Assembly: GCA_031841125.1 (NCBI GenBank)
Contig: CM063111.1
Location: forward strand, 35,352,955 to 35,416,954
Reading direction: 5' to 3'
DNA from: Acanthococcus lagerstroemiae
Taxonomy: Eukaryota; Arthropoda; Insecta; Hemiptera; Eriococcidae
Length of the DNA stretch: 64,000 nt
The notes beneath the pieces are model-generated. The model made no database searches. It saw only the letters and a program-made list of their open reading frames with translations, and had not been told where the DNA came from. Position 1 is the first letter of the stretch. The number at the start of each line of letters is the position of its first letter. Positions 24,490 to 34,873 of this stretch are shown here, one piece after another. The position numbers and the translations under genes were made by a program.

Positions 24490-25780
24490 CCGGGTGCTCC
24501 TTATCTCCAGTATTACTTAATCTGTACATAGAGTGGGCCATAAAAGAAATAAAAGAAAAATTTGAAGCAGGGGTCACTATACATGGAGAGCGAGTATTGG
24601 ATTTAAAAAAAGTAGAGGTACTAGGGAAGCAGTGTTAGCTTTGAGATTAATTGTAGATGGGAGACTCAAAATAGGGCAGGTTACACGAATGGCATTTGTT
24701 GATATTGAAATACTTTTTGACAATGTTAAATAGGATAAAATGTTTGATATTCTAAAAAAGACACAAATAAAATTTAAAGCAAGACAAGTTATTTTAAACT
24801 TATATAAAGGACAGAAAGCCACATTAAAAATAGAATGAGAGAAATGGGAGGCTAATATAGAAAAAGGTGTAAGGCAGGGGTGCTCCTTATCTCCAGTATT
24901 ACTTAATCTGTACATAGAGTGGGCCATAAAAGAAATAAAAGAAAAATTTGAAGCAGGGGTCATTATACATGGAGAGCGAGTAAAGATGCTCAGGTTCGCA
25001 GATGATATTGTTTTATTAGCTGAAAGGAGTATTGATTTGGAAAACATTTTAATTGGAATGGAGGAGATTTTGAGTATAGAATATCGTATGAGAATAAATA
25101 AAAATAAAATTAAAGTAATGGTATGTAATCGATGTGAAGATGATAGCGTAAATATAAATATTGAACAGGAAAAGATTGAGGAAGTAAGCGAATTTTGCTA
25201 TCTAGGGAGTAAAATAATAAAATATGGAAGGAGTAAAAGGGATATTAGTAGTAGAATAACACACGCCCAATTAACATTTTATTTAAAAAGTAATCTTTTA
25301 AAATCAAAAATAAATCTGGAAATCATAAAATTGTTCTTGAAAACTTATGTTTGGAATGTAGCCTTTTGTAGATGGATGTGAAACGTGGACCATAGGAAAA
25401 CCAGAGAAGAGAAGGATCGAAGCTTTTGAGATGTGGTGCTATAGGCGAACACTTAGCTCCAAATGGACGGATAAGGTAAGAAATAGGGAAGTACTTAACA
25501 GAGTAGGAGGTAAAATGGATATTTGGAATTGTCTGAAGAGAAGGAGAGATAAGCCACTAGGGCATGATTATTTGAGGCACCCAAGAAGAATATCACTGTT
25601 GCTAGAAGGAAGAGTGGAGGGAAAGAATTGGGTAGGTCGGCACAGATTCCAGTATGTTCAACAAATAGTCAAGGATGTCAAATGTAAATGTTACTACGAA
25701 ATGAAAGAACTTGCACAAGTTAGGGAGAAACGGAGAGCTGAATCAAACCCTTCGTAAGACTGATAATCTTATCATCATCA
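23296..25780 (+). pseudogene. LINE, reverse transcriptase to 3' end (copy 2), decayed
   Basis: This is the most complete LINE in the window. After the same N-terminal segments as copy 1 come motif A (AFVDIEKLFDNV), motif B (VRPGCSLSPVLLNLY, again as RQGCSLSPVLLNLY in an internal repeat), and motif C MLRFADDIVLLAE at about 24986-25025 with the catalytic DD pair. The thumb region follows (FCYLGSKI). After a frameshift near 25373 comes the C-terminal segment CETWTIGKPEKRRIEAFEMW, then NWVGRHRFQY and YYEMKELAQVREKRRAES. Coding similarity ends at a stop at 25756-25758, followed by a short TCATCATCA run that may be the 3' tail. The endonuclease domain is missing. Numerous stops plus the 390-bp internal duplication mean it is inactive. 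I do not assign the clade. Confidence 0.88.
24208..24980. repeat. 390-bp tandem duplication inside the LINE reverse transcriptase
   Basis: TGGATTTAAAAAAAGTAGAGG occurs at 24208 and again at about 24598, and the two stretches run in parallel up to GGAGAGCGAG (24585-24594 and 24971-24980). The unit spans reverse-transcriptase motifs 2, A and B. The first unit has four extra bases (CTAC-type insertion in GTACCTACTAGGG) and the second has changes such as GGAGAG to TGAGAG. Copy 1 of the 4.44-kb repeat ends before the point that would show this duplication, so its order relative to the larger event is not resolved. Confidence 0.9.
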
Positions 25781-27266
25781 CCCGTTTCAAGAAAAGACAG
25801 ACTAAGTCAGAAACGTAAATTATACGTAAATTTTAAGGAGCAAGTAGGGTGCTTGCGAAATGGCAGCCTAAAACCAATGCAGATGAAAATACAGAGATGC
25901 AATCTACCGGAAATGAGATGAGTTACAAACAGCGAGTAGAGCCGGACATTCTTATCAGTACCATTCACACTAGTCGAGGAAGTGAAAGTGCTTTAAAATC
26001 ATGTTATCATAAAACGAGGAGAAAGGAAGTAAATGTTTATGGAAATGGACGCATAATGTGAGGAATCCGCCATGTAATAAGATAAGATTAGGAATTTTGA
26101 AAATTATTGTACTCTTCTAACAAATAATCTGTATTTTTGAATTTACCCCGCGCAAAATGCCACCTAGGGCAAATACAAGACCGCAAAATGTTTGATTATG
26201 CAACTACCCCATATTCAATACGATTATTTTTTCAGCTGAAAATGGCACGTGAAATATCACAACACTTTTTATTTTTCTTTGTCAACATGCGTTTCAATAT
26301 TTACTGAACCCACTAGCCTAAAACATATTTGCCTGAGGAAGAAAATCCTGGAAGATATTTCCCTGAAAACTCAAAATCCTGAAACCCATTTGCCTGAATG
26401 AGAAAAAAAAAACAAAACAGAAAGACAATTACCTGAATTTTTTTACCTGAATGTATGTTTCCCTGAACGACCAAAACTTGCAACCCTTAACCTTTACCCT
26501 GAATACGAGAATGACATATCTTATTTTCGTCTATCCATGGAATTCGTATTTTCGCTGATCTATGGCGATGCAGTTGCCGAATACAAAACTTTCACAATAC
26601 GAATTCAGAGCCATAAAAGCCTATAGGAATTCCTTTTTTAATTTAGTTACTTTCTACAGGGGTGAAAATGTATTCTCAGACGAAATCACGCCAACTGAAC
26701 AAATACAACATATAAAAAATTACATTTTCTTGGAGCAAACGAACAGTGTTTTCAAGGACTTCCTCAAAACATGAATAACTTGCTGAGTTGTCACCAGATC
26801 TGTCTAAAAATTTCGCAGTATACGATTCTACGGGTAAGAAACACAATAGCACCAAAAAGAGAACTCAGTTCATCTCCCAGTTTATTATATCTTGTTCCAA
26901 ATTAGCTCAGTTTCAGCATTTTTCGAAACTTCAACTCAAATTTACAACAAATTGAGACGTGCTAGGGGAAAATGGCAAATGGCATTATCAGCATAGGCGA
27001 TAAAACCTACACTAGAGAGCGCTACGAATTCACATGCGCGGGTGAAGCTGAAAGGGTGATCATGGATAATTTAAATGGAAATACTGCTATCCTTAAGAAG
27101 GCAAAAAACGGCTCAAAATTATTTCATCCCCTCGCGTTGACTGTAATTCTATTGTTTAGTAACAATACAAGGAAATATATAGGACGAGATTTTCGTTAAA
27201 ATCAATTTATAATTGATTTAAAGACGTTTAAAGTTTACTGTAATCTTATGGAAAATTGCACATGAT
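25781..27266. other. No gene seen
   Basis: Bases 26320-26480 repeat words such as TGCCTGAA/TACCTGAA and CCCTGAA several times (TTTGCCTGA, TTTCCCTGAA, TTACCTGAA), which looks like an array without clear ends. Frames at 26562 and 26972 are open for 70-75 codons, with nothing recognisable. No RNA gene is evident. Confidence 0.4.
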
Positions 27267-28506
27267 CAGGGTTGTCTATGTAAAGTTTTAGTTTGTAAAG
27301 TTACAGTCTTTACATGTGTAAAGAATTATGTAAAGTATTAGTGTAAAGAATGTAAAGATTGTAAAAAATGTAAAAAATAGTAAAGAATTAATTTTTTAAT
27401 TATAATGTATGATTGTTATAATATTTTTGGATATATGTAGGTAAAAAAGAAATATATCTACAGTACCTACAAAAAATAACGCCTCAAATATATCTTTTCT
27501 TATTCTTCATGATTTGTATCAAGTTAAAATATAATGAACATGAAAAATTAATATTTGATAATTCACACTCACATCATACATCCCCCCCCCCATTAAGTAT
27601 TATTTGTTGTAAAAAATTATGAAATTTATTTTTAAAAACAGTAGGCATAAAATTAAAAAAAAAAAACAAAAAAACTTTGAACTGCATTCATGTATTTAAA
27701 AAGTATCGCATCGATATGTATCTTTCATTCTCAATGTGTGATATACAAAGTACAAACAGTAGTTTTTTGAAACAGAAACTGAATTGAAAATTTGAAAATT
27801 CGGTTTCTCTTTGGTGATACTCTAAAAGGGATACTGATATTTTTGTAAATTTGTTACTCTTTAATCGTTGTGATGCAACATTTGCAAAAGTTCGGTGACA
27901 TATAGGTATATTACATTCCGCCATCCCCTTTGTTTTACTCCCTTCAACTACACTTATTGGGGTAAAGTTCAATTCAGCATAAATAGAAGTTTTTCGACCT
28001 GCTTTACTCAATACTTTAAACAACTTATTTGAGAAACTTATTTTCCTAAACCATCTGAGATCTGATGATTATCTTATTTACCTACCATCTTCATTTCTTT
28101 GAATATTTAATTCTTTGACAACAGTAAAACCACCGATTAACCGGACGCCAACCATCCGGAACGCCGAAAAAAAAATAATAATGAAAAAAAATAATCAGGG
28201 CCTCGATTTCTAGGCAAAACATCTTCTTTTATTTCTTTCTAGTCTAGCTTATGCAATCTATTAAGGTTTCCTGGATAAATAAGGAAATTCTGATCCGAAA
28301 CCAATGAGCTAATTTTTTGGTCTTTTTTCCTTCAAAATGTGTTTTCCTCTGTGAAATAAGGATATGTTTCATCGGTTATCCGGAAAAATCGTTATCCGGA
28401 AAGCCTCTGGCCCCAATTAGTCCGGATAATCGACGTTTTACTGTATTCTTTACATTCTTTACAATTCTTTACATTCTTTACTCTAAAGAATTAGTTGACA
28501 AACCTG
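27267..28506. mobile_element. hAT-like element, 1.24 kb, TGTAAAG array, perfect 8-bp TSD
   Basis: The left end CAGGGTTGTC and the right end GACAAACCTG are inverted. CACATGAT flanks both sides (27259-27266 and 28507-28514), a perfect 8-bp duplication typical of hAT insertion. The left subterminal zone (27280-27375) repeats GTAAAG/TGTAAAG many times and the right zone (28443-28485) carries the inverse CTTTACA words. The interior holds a nested pogo-like element (28132-28443). No transposase motifs are seen, so it is non-autonomous. Confidence 0.88.
28132..28443. mobile_element. Pogo/Tigger-like MITE nested in the hAT-like element
   Basis: Left end CAGTAAAACCACCGATTAAC, right end ATAATCGACGTTTTACTG. 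CAGTAAAACC followed by CGATTA-CCGGA is the typical end of pogo/Tigger-type Tc1-mariner elements in animals, and CCGGA words recur inside (28150, 28378, 28395, 28422). The right flank is TA as expected; the left flank reads AA, so one side of the TA duplication is mutated. It lies within 27267-28506, so it inserted later. Confidence 0.75.
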
Positions 28507-28802
28507 CACATGATCACCTTGTCAGTACGCAGGGCTACCAACTTTGGGAACTCCCAAGTTTTAGTGCCTATTGAAAGTACCATACAAATCATGTATTGGA
28601 ATACATGAAACAGAATTTTTTGGTCGTTCTACAGTCTACACTGTTTCTCCTTTTTTGCATTATCCACTCAGAAACCTGATCTCTCTCTCTTCAAAGGCGG
28701 CTATATAAGGCGATGCAGAATATAAAAAGTTCATTCAGTATTTAGTAGTTACTGGCGACACTTAGAAGGAGTGTACAAACTGAAACATGCTTAAACTTTT
28801 AT

Positions 28803-29064
28803 ACGTGGATGCTATTCAACGAAAGGGAACCAACCAACATTTGTAAACAAAATGAGTTATGAGTATCGTTGGAAAGAGTGTAAAAAGTAGAATTGTTCAA
28901 AATTGGGTCCCGATTCAAAAATGTGTAGCACGTTTAAAAAAGCTTATGAGTAAACGCTATGTCATATAGTTTCTACATGGCTCTTGAATTTCGAATCACG
29001 TGATCTCAAAACGCAGATTTTGCTAGTTGGTTCCAGGTTCCCTTTCGTTGAATAACGTCCACAT
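28803..29064. mobile_element. MITE with about 30-bp terminal inverted repeats
   Basis: Left arm ACGTGGATGCTATTCAACGA continues into AAGGGAACC. The right arm, read backwards, is ATGTGGACGTTATTCAACGA then AAGGGAACC, giving about 30 bp of terminal inverted repeat with few mismatches. The interior (about 200 bp) has no frame of interest. Target duplication is not clear, so I leave the superfamily open. Confidence 0.7.
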
Positions 29065-30676
29065 GTAATTCATGTTGTCAATATACGTAAAACTTAGCTG
29101 CATGTATTAATTTTTTTTCATTTTTTTTATGTTTTAGAAGTTCTCAAGATTGAGTAAATCATCTTGAGACTTGAAAAAATAATGTAAAACTCACTAATAC
29201 TGTTTAAAACCAGAGCTGGGAGCTGTAATAAATGGCAATTTGTTCTGGTTCCATTCAGGAAAACTCTGGGAATATTTCCCTTTGGGATCACACTGAAAGA
29301 CGACGTGTTCGATTATTTCGCTCATATGTTTTGTTCAAGCGTCACAATCATTGTCATACTGTCACTGCTCATCATCAGAACAGAATTGATACAAGACAGT
29401 GAAATGTTCAGAGATTATTAAACTCTTGTAGTTTTTGTAAAGCAGCTCCCTCGTCTGTCTTCCACCTTGTTTTTATTTTGTTCAGCTCATATTTCCCCAA
29501 AAATTTTTGCCCAAATTTATTCATTTTTTTGGGGGATCAATTCGGTATTTGTTCTAATTCACCGTTCATGTGTTATCATTCAGGCTTTGAAAACTGATTG
29601 ATTTGCTCGGGGATTCGCTCAAGTTATCAAGAATTTTCTTCAGTTTACTCGACAAAGGAGACAAGATTATCAGTTTTATGGTTATTGTACCGGTATTCGT
29701 TGTGGTTTATAGCCGTGTTTAAGACATGCGTTAATCCTCTCACGCCTGTCAACATGGTTTCAAAATGTACGTCCCGGATTTTTCGCGAGTACACAAATAT
29801 CAGTTCTAGAGAATAAAGAAAAAAAGAACTGTGTGTACGTGCTTCATAAACAGACAGACGGTCACACGAGCAGTAACTGATAATGATAAATGAAAAACAT
29901 GTACACAGTCAGCAGATAAGACTATGTGGGAGAAACGGAGATAATAAAAATCTCCAAATATTTTTATTTTACCTAGGTCTTGGTCAAGGAGCAATACTAA
30001 ATGTAAATCCAAAGGCCTGCCTACGGGCTGTAGTCTATGTAGGTATACGTTCGTGATCTTTGTATCTCGTCAAACAATAAGAAACCGTAAGCATCGCATT
30101 AAAATGTCGTATTAAGTATATCTACAAACTGATGACAACCATTATCAAAGTGCCAGTGGGAATAGCTCATGTTATGTACACACGACGACAGCAAAAAAGC
30201 AGACAGGGAGCGTTCGAAGCAAAAGTTTAAAAACTATAAGCGCATATCATGTGTGCCATTTAGCCGAACTTAACAACTTTTATAGGCGTTCAAGGTTACT
30301 CAGATGACATAATGACCAGTTTAATGGACCTGATTACGAAAGTGTGTAAATACTATCGACAGATAAGTGTATGTATTTTTTCCATCGCACGGTGCACAGT
30401 CGTTAACCGTTTTAAATTTGAAGCTGAGCACATTCTACACGCCAAGTGATCGCCTTTGTAAACAGTTTTGATTGCGTGGCTATAAATAGGTGAAGCATGA
30501 ACGTATGTGTACGTGCATACCGACCACCATTATTCATACTCCGCAGGAACGGAAAATTAAATTTCTCAACAGCGAATCTTCTTACGATGAAATTTTAATG
30601 GATATGGTCGCAAATTAGTTTCAAAAAGTACATACCTACATATGTCGCGAACACCGACATGGGCGGATTGGGACTC
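29065..30676. other. No gene seen
   Basis: The tract is unassigned. A TATAAATAG box at about 30481 sits in a CG-richer neighbourhood, but no initiator or exon follows that I can recognise. Confidence 0.4.
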
Positions 30677-31350
30677 GAAAAGCTACCGAAAAAATACCAT
30701 TGCACGAGCTCAAATTTTACTTTTTATTTCCTCCACTGTGTTCCTTCTTCTTCCTCTCCCCATCCCAGCCATTACGCCGGCCCAAAACTCCCTAATATAC
30801 CAGCCCCAATCTCCTGAACTGGACCGATCCATCGGACAAATTTCTGGTAACTTTTGCAATCAATCCGTCCCTCAATACTAAGATCATGTTATTTTAGTAA
30901 TGTCGTTTCACTGCTGATGAATGATAATCCTAAGCTTGGTTACAAAGTTGGAAGACGAGGGAAGGGATCCTTCCACAAGGAAATCGATTTAGTGCCCCCC
31001 CCCCCACAAAGTACATCTATCGCAAAAGCTACCATGAAAATGCCACTGCATAAGCTTAAATTTTCATTTTATTGCCCGTCCACTATACGCTTATTTCTTT
31101 CCTTTCCTCCATACCAACCATTATGCTGGCCCAAAACTCCCTAACATACCAACCAAATCTCCTGACTTGGACCGGGGTAATTCTACAACCAATCCGTCCC
31201 TCCGTCCCTTAATACTGAGATCATGTTATTTTGATGGTGTTTTACTGCTGATGAATAGTAAGCCTAAGTGTGGTGACAAAGTTTGAAGACGAGGGCAGGG
31301 TTCCTCCACAAGGAAATCGATTTAGTGTCCCCTCCCCCAAAGTACACATC
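30677..31350. repeat. Diverged tandem duplication, period about 347 bp
   Basis: Unit 1 (30677-31023) and unit 2 (31024-31350) share in the same order AAAGCTACC, GGCCCAAAACTCCCTAA, CAATCCGTCCCT, AGATCATGTTATTTT, CTGCTGATGAATG/A and CACAAGGAAATCGATTTAGT. Divergence looks near 15-20 per cent by eye, so this is an old event. Neither unit codes for anything recognisable. Confidence 0.85.
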
Positions 31351-32784
31351 AGAATTCTTTTACAGGCGCGAACTGCATTACGTTGATCTCACACTTCCTT
31401 TCTAAAAGTAGAAAACGCTATTTGTGAGCGAAGTGGCAACATTTTCTCAATTCTAAAAGGTAAAAGTCGTATGCTTTGGTTAATATAGGAAAAGTGGGGT
31501 TCGCCATCAATCCCGACATCTAAAACAGCCTCACCACTAACGGACAGAATCTGATATCATTAGCATTCTCCGACAAATGAATTCACGAGTCAAGATCTGA
31601 ATACGTCATTCAGGATCTGTCTATTTATTATGTAATCATCAAAGGGTGAAAGGGGCTTAGCGTTTTATTATAAATTACGAGTATTACACGGGGAGGAAGG
31701 AAGGACTTTCATGAATTTTAACGTCATCAGTTTGTAATAGCCTACCCGTTCGAATTCCAAGGAACCTGTACAAATTATAATATAACACAAGGGAGAGGAG
31801 ATAATAGGCTACTACTTCCGGAGAGGTATGATACTTCAAATGTACCAATACTCAAAACATGTGAAAATTTCAACGGACCCTCTCTGCCACAAATTTAGCT
31901 GGTAATCTAAGGTTCAAAACTAGAGCGATTTGTTACGGAATGACTCAATTAAAGAAGAAATCTCTTCAACTGATCATATCTAAGCACCTTGAGAAGTGAA
32001 GGAGGCAAACATAGCTACATGCAGTCAGGATGAATTGTCTATTGACTTCTGCTAAAAGAAAATAAGAAACAGCTTTACATTTTTCTATGGAAAAAATAAG
32101 GTTTTTTGGTTTTCTTGAAGAAAGCACCCCTCCCAAAGCTGCGAGCGGCAACTCGAAGCATACATCGTTCCAGATGAGCTAAATGATTTTGGCGTTTTAC
32201 GAGTCCTGAACATGAGACCTGAATAATGAACTTTCAACTCCGTTTCCAGTTATTTTTGACACATACTTCAAAATTTCGTACCATGGCAGGTTTGGTTGAA
32301 TTGGTTGCGTAAGGGCTATGGCAACAGAAGTCTTTCAACGCTCCAGTACATACTTTTGAATTATTTGACTTGACCGAATTTGAGACGAAGACAAAAAAGA
32401 AATATTTCGTTTGGATGATCCTTGAACAAGTCTAAAATTGTCTTAAATAGGTTTGAAATAGTTTTAGAAGTGTCTTAGCGAGTGTGATAGAAGTTTTAAG
32501 CCGAAGAAGTCTTGCAGATTCATTCGGTCCGGGGATGATAACTGTAAACAAGTCCGGAAGAGTGTTAAAAGTCTGAAATCGAAAACATTTCCACAAAATT
32601 TTTTAAGACGATTCGTGCCCTGAAAAAGTGAACCACATAGTGCAGAAACAACGTAAGTCCCAAAATTTCGAAAATCGGTTTTTTACAGAAAAATGTTCCT
32701 TAACCCTGGGCGCAGCTACGGTGAAAAAATATGCATTTTTTCTGATGAATAAAGAGCGTGGCAGCTCTGAGAAATTTACGTGTA
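31351..32784. other. No gene seen
   Basis: The tract is unassigned. Bases 32400-32560 have diffuse GTCTTA/GTTTTAAG-type words similar to the degenerate arrays at 44.6-45.7 and 53.6-54.1 kb. Confidence 0.35.
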
Positions 32785-33654
32785 GGGTAAGGTTGCCGAA
32801 TTTGGACCCCATCTTGTTTTTGGACTCTGGAAAGGCCCCAGTGACACTTAGGTGGGTGGAAATGGGCTTAAATTGTACCTAGGATATTTGGATATAACCC
32901 CCTTAAGTAGGATTTGAAAAATGAAATTACCCGATTTTTGGCGATTTTTTACCAAAAAGTACATTTTTGAAAAATCAAATTTTTGAGCTCCCATTATGGA
33001 CCCCGAAAATGCATTTTTTTTCAATGTAGAAAAATGCGAAATGAATGTATATATTGAGCAATACAATACATATAATCGCAAAAATCACAAAAACAAGAAA
33101 AAAAAGTATAGTTTGAGGATTACAAATTCAAGCAAGCCGAACAAATATAAACGATCATTTTGACTGCTGAATCCATCTTTTCAGTTTTACGAACTTTCCC
33201 CATCTGTAATATTAATGGTCATTTATTAACCAAAAATTGTCCAAAAGTTGAAAACAAGTCATTTAAAAACGTGAAAAAACTCATGAGTGTAAGGGGTCCA
33301 TATAGGAGTCCCATATAGTGAAATTTTCAAACAAACTTACCTTGAGTACGGAAGCTTCAACTTGAAAAATGAAGTAATCTTCTGAAAGTGCTTGGAACGT
33401 ACTCAACTTTACAGGAAAGGAAAAAATTTGATTACGAATTTTTCGAAAATAATAATGAAAAAAAAGTTGACTTATCGATTTTCGTTTTTTGGCTGTAATT
33501 TTTTTTCGGCTTCCGAGGAGCGACTTTTTGTATGATACTGATCTGTGACCAGAGAGGTACAACTTATATTTTTTGCCGCTCAGTAGCGCTAATAGCTTCC
33601 GAGATAAACCGGGGGTCCATATTAGAAACGGGTCCATAATAGGCAATCTTACCC
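32785..33654. mobile_element. DNA transposon remnant with TA flanks, 870 bp
   Basis: Left end GGGTAAGGTTGCCGAATTTG and right end AATAGGCAATCTTACCC are inverted, with TGGACCC (left) and GGGTCCAT (right) continuing the match, about 27 bp in all. Both flanks are TA (32783-32784 and 33655-33656), the duplication expected of Tc1/mariner-type insertion. GGTCCAT(A) words recur inside. No transposase is recognised. The superfamily is inferred from the TA flanks only. Confidence 0.7.
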
Positions 33655-33926
33655 TAATGCAAAAGCCACGTAATTCCTGGACATACGCTGTATTTGCACT
33701 ACATGAAAAATTGAAAAAATTCCGAACGAGTTCCGACTTGTTCCATCCTGTTCTACTGTTACTGGTAGTGAACGCAAACATCAAGAAAATTCAATATCGA
33801 TAATATCAGTATCAAAACTAAATGATATCAATATTATAAATGTCAAACGAAAAATTTTTAATAATAGAGCATAGAGCTGAGTGACTACAGTCTGCAGGTT
33901 CGCAGTTTGAAGCCTCCGGGAGTAGA

Positions 33927-34279
33927 CAGGGGCGTACCGATGGAAGGAGGGGGCAACTCCTCTCCGGTAGGAATTTTTCCCTCAGCAGTTGGGAACATTT
34001 ACCATTTTAGTAATAGGTTGGGAAAACTGGACAGTTGTAGTTTCATGTTTTTTACATGGACGAAAATAAGGGGAAACAGAGACAGCTTGCCCTCCAAGCC
34101 TCTACACCGGAGTTAGGAAATTTTAGTAGATGGATTAAGAATTGGGAAAATTCAACAAATAAAGTTGTTTTTAAGCCAATGCAAAAAACTATTGAAACTT
34201 GGGAATTTTGAGTTGAGTCAGTTGTCAGTTGGGACTTTAACAATTCTACCCCCCCCCAAGACTCTTTGGCACGTCCCTG
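33927..34279. mobile_element. hAT-like MITE, 'CAGGGACGTA' family, inverted copy
   Basis: Ends CAGGGGCGTACC and GCACGTCCCTG. Flanks GGAGTAGA and TAAGTAAA match at 5 of 8. Read backwards it aligns with 58759-59107 along most of its length (CCCAACTGA, TTGGGAATTTTGAGTTGAGT, CAGCAGTTGGGAA, GTAGGAATTTTT). It directly abuts the repeat at 34288-34873, and the same neighbour relation recurs at 63.3-64 kb. Confidence 0.75.
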
Positions 34280-34287
34280 TAAGTAAA

Positions 34288-34873
34288 GAGGTTACTTTTT
34301 TTTGTTTAAAAAATTTTTCAACTTTTTGTTCCTTCCGAACACGAGTCTTTTTTTCCTTTTTAAAAGGATGAAACGCAAAATAGCCGTATTTTGGACAATT
34401 TTTGTAAATTTGGCAAACTATGTAAAAATATGTAAAAAAAAACAACAACAAAAAAACGCGAAAAAGACATGAAATATGTAAGAATATGAATTTTTACCTC
34501 AATTATGTAGAATACGCAAAATGAAATGGGACTCAAAATGCAGGTATTTTTCTGAAACGTAAACATTGTTCATGACTTTTGAGATTAGAGATGACCTAAA
34601 AAATATGCATTTGCATATTTATGAGACAAGTTGGTTCCGCAAACTGAATTGGATCCAAATATTTTACGTTTATAATTTTAGGATTCATTCCGCCCCTTTT
34701 TGAACGAGTTGAAATATGAAGTCATTAACAATTAGTTCCTTCTTAAGGTTTCTAGCACCCCGAATTCTGAGTTATTATGCGAGATACCAACAAATTAACG
34801 AAGGTCTAGGTGATGAACAGTATTAGCTACGGTGTGAAACAATCATGTAGTGCAGAAACCACGTAAGTCCAGC
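34288..34873. repeat. Dispersed repeat, copy of 63.3-63.9 kb (inverted)
   Basis: Read backwards this matches 63309-63890 almost throughout: TATGCATTTGCATATTTATGA, GAGACAAGTTGGTTCCGCAA, TTGGATCCAAATATTTTACG, TAATTAGTTCCTTCTTAAGG-type blocks, and CTCAGAATTC. It ends in GTGCAGAAACCACGTAAGTC, which in the other locus lies at 60145-60170, on the far side of a 3.1-kb insertion. The pair defines one ancient repeat of about 0.6 kb. No coding capacity is seen. Confidence 0.85.

Noticed and set aside
30481..30545. TATAAATAG promoter
   Set aside because: No initiator or recognisable exon downstream.
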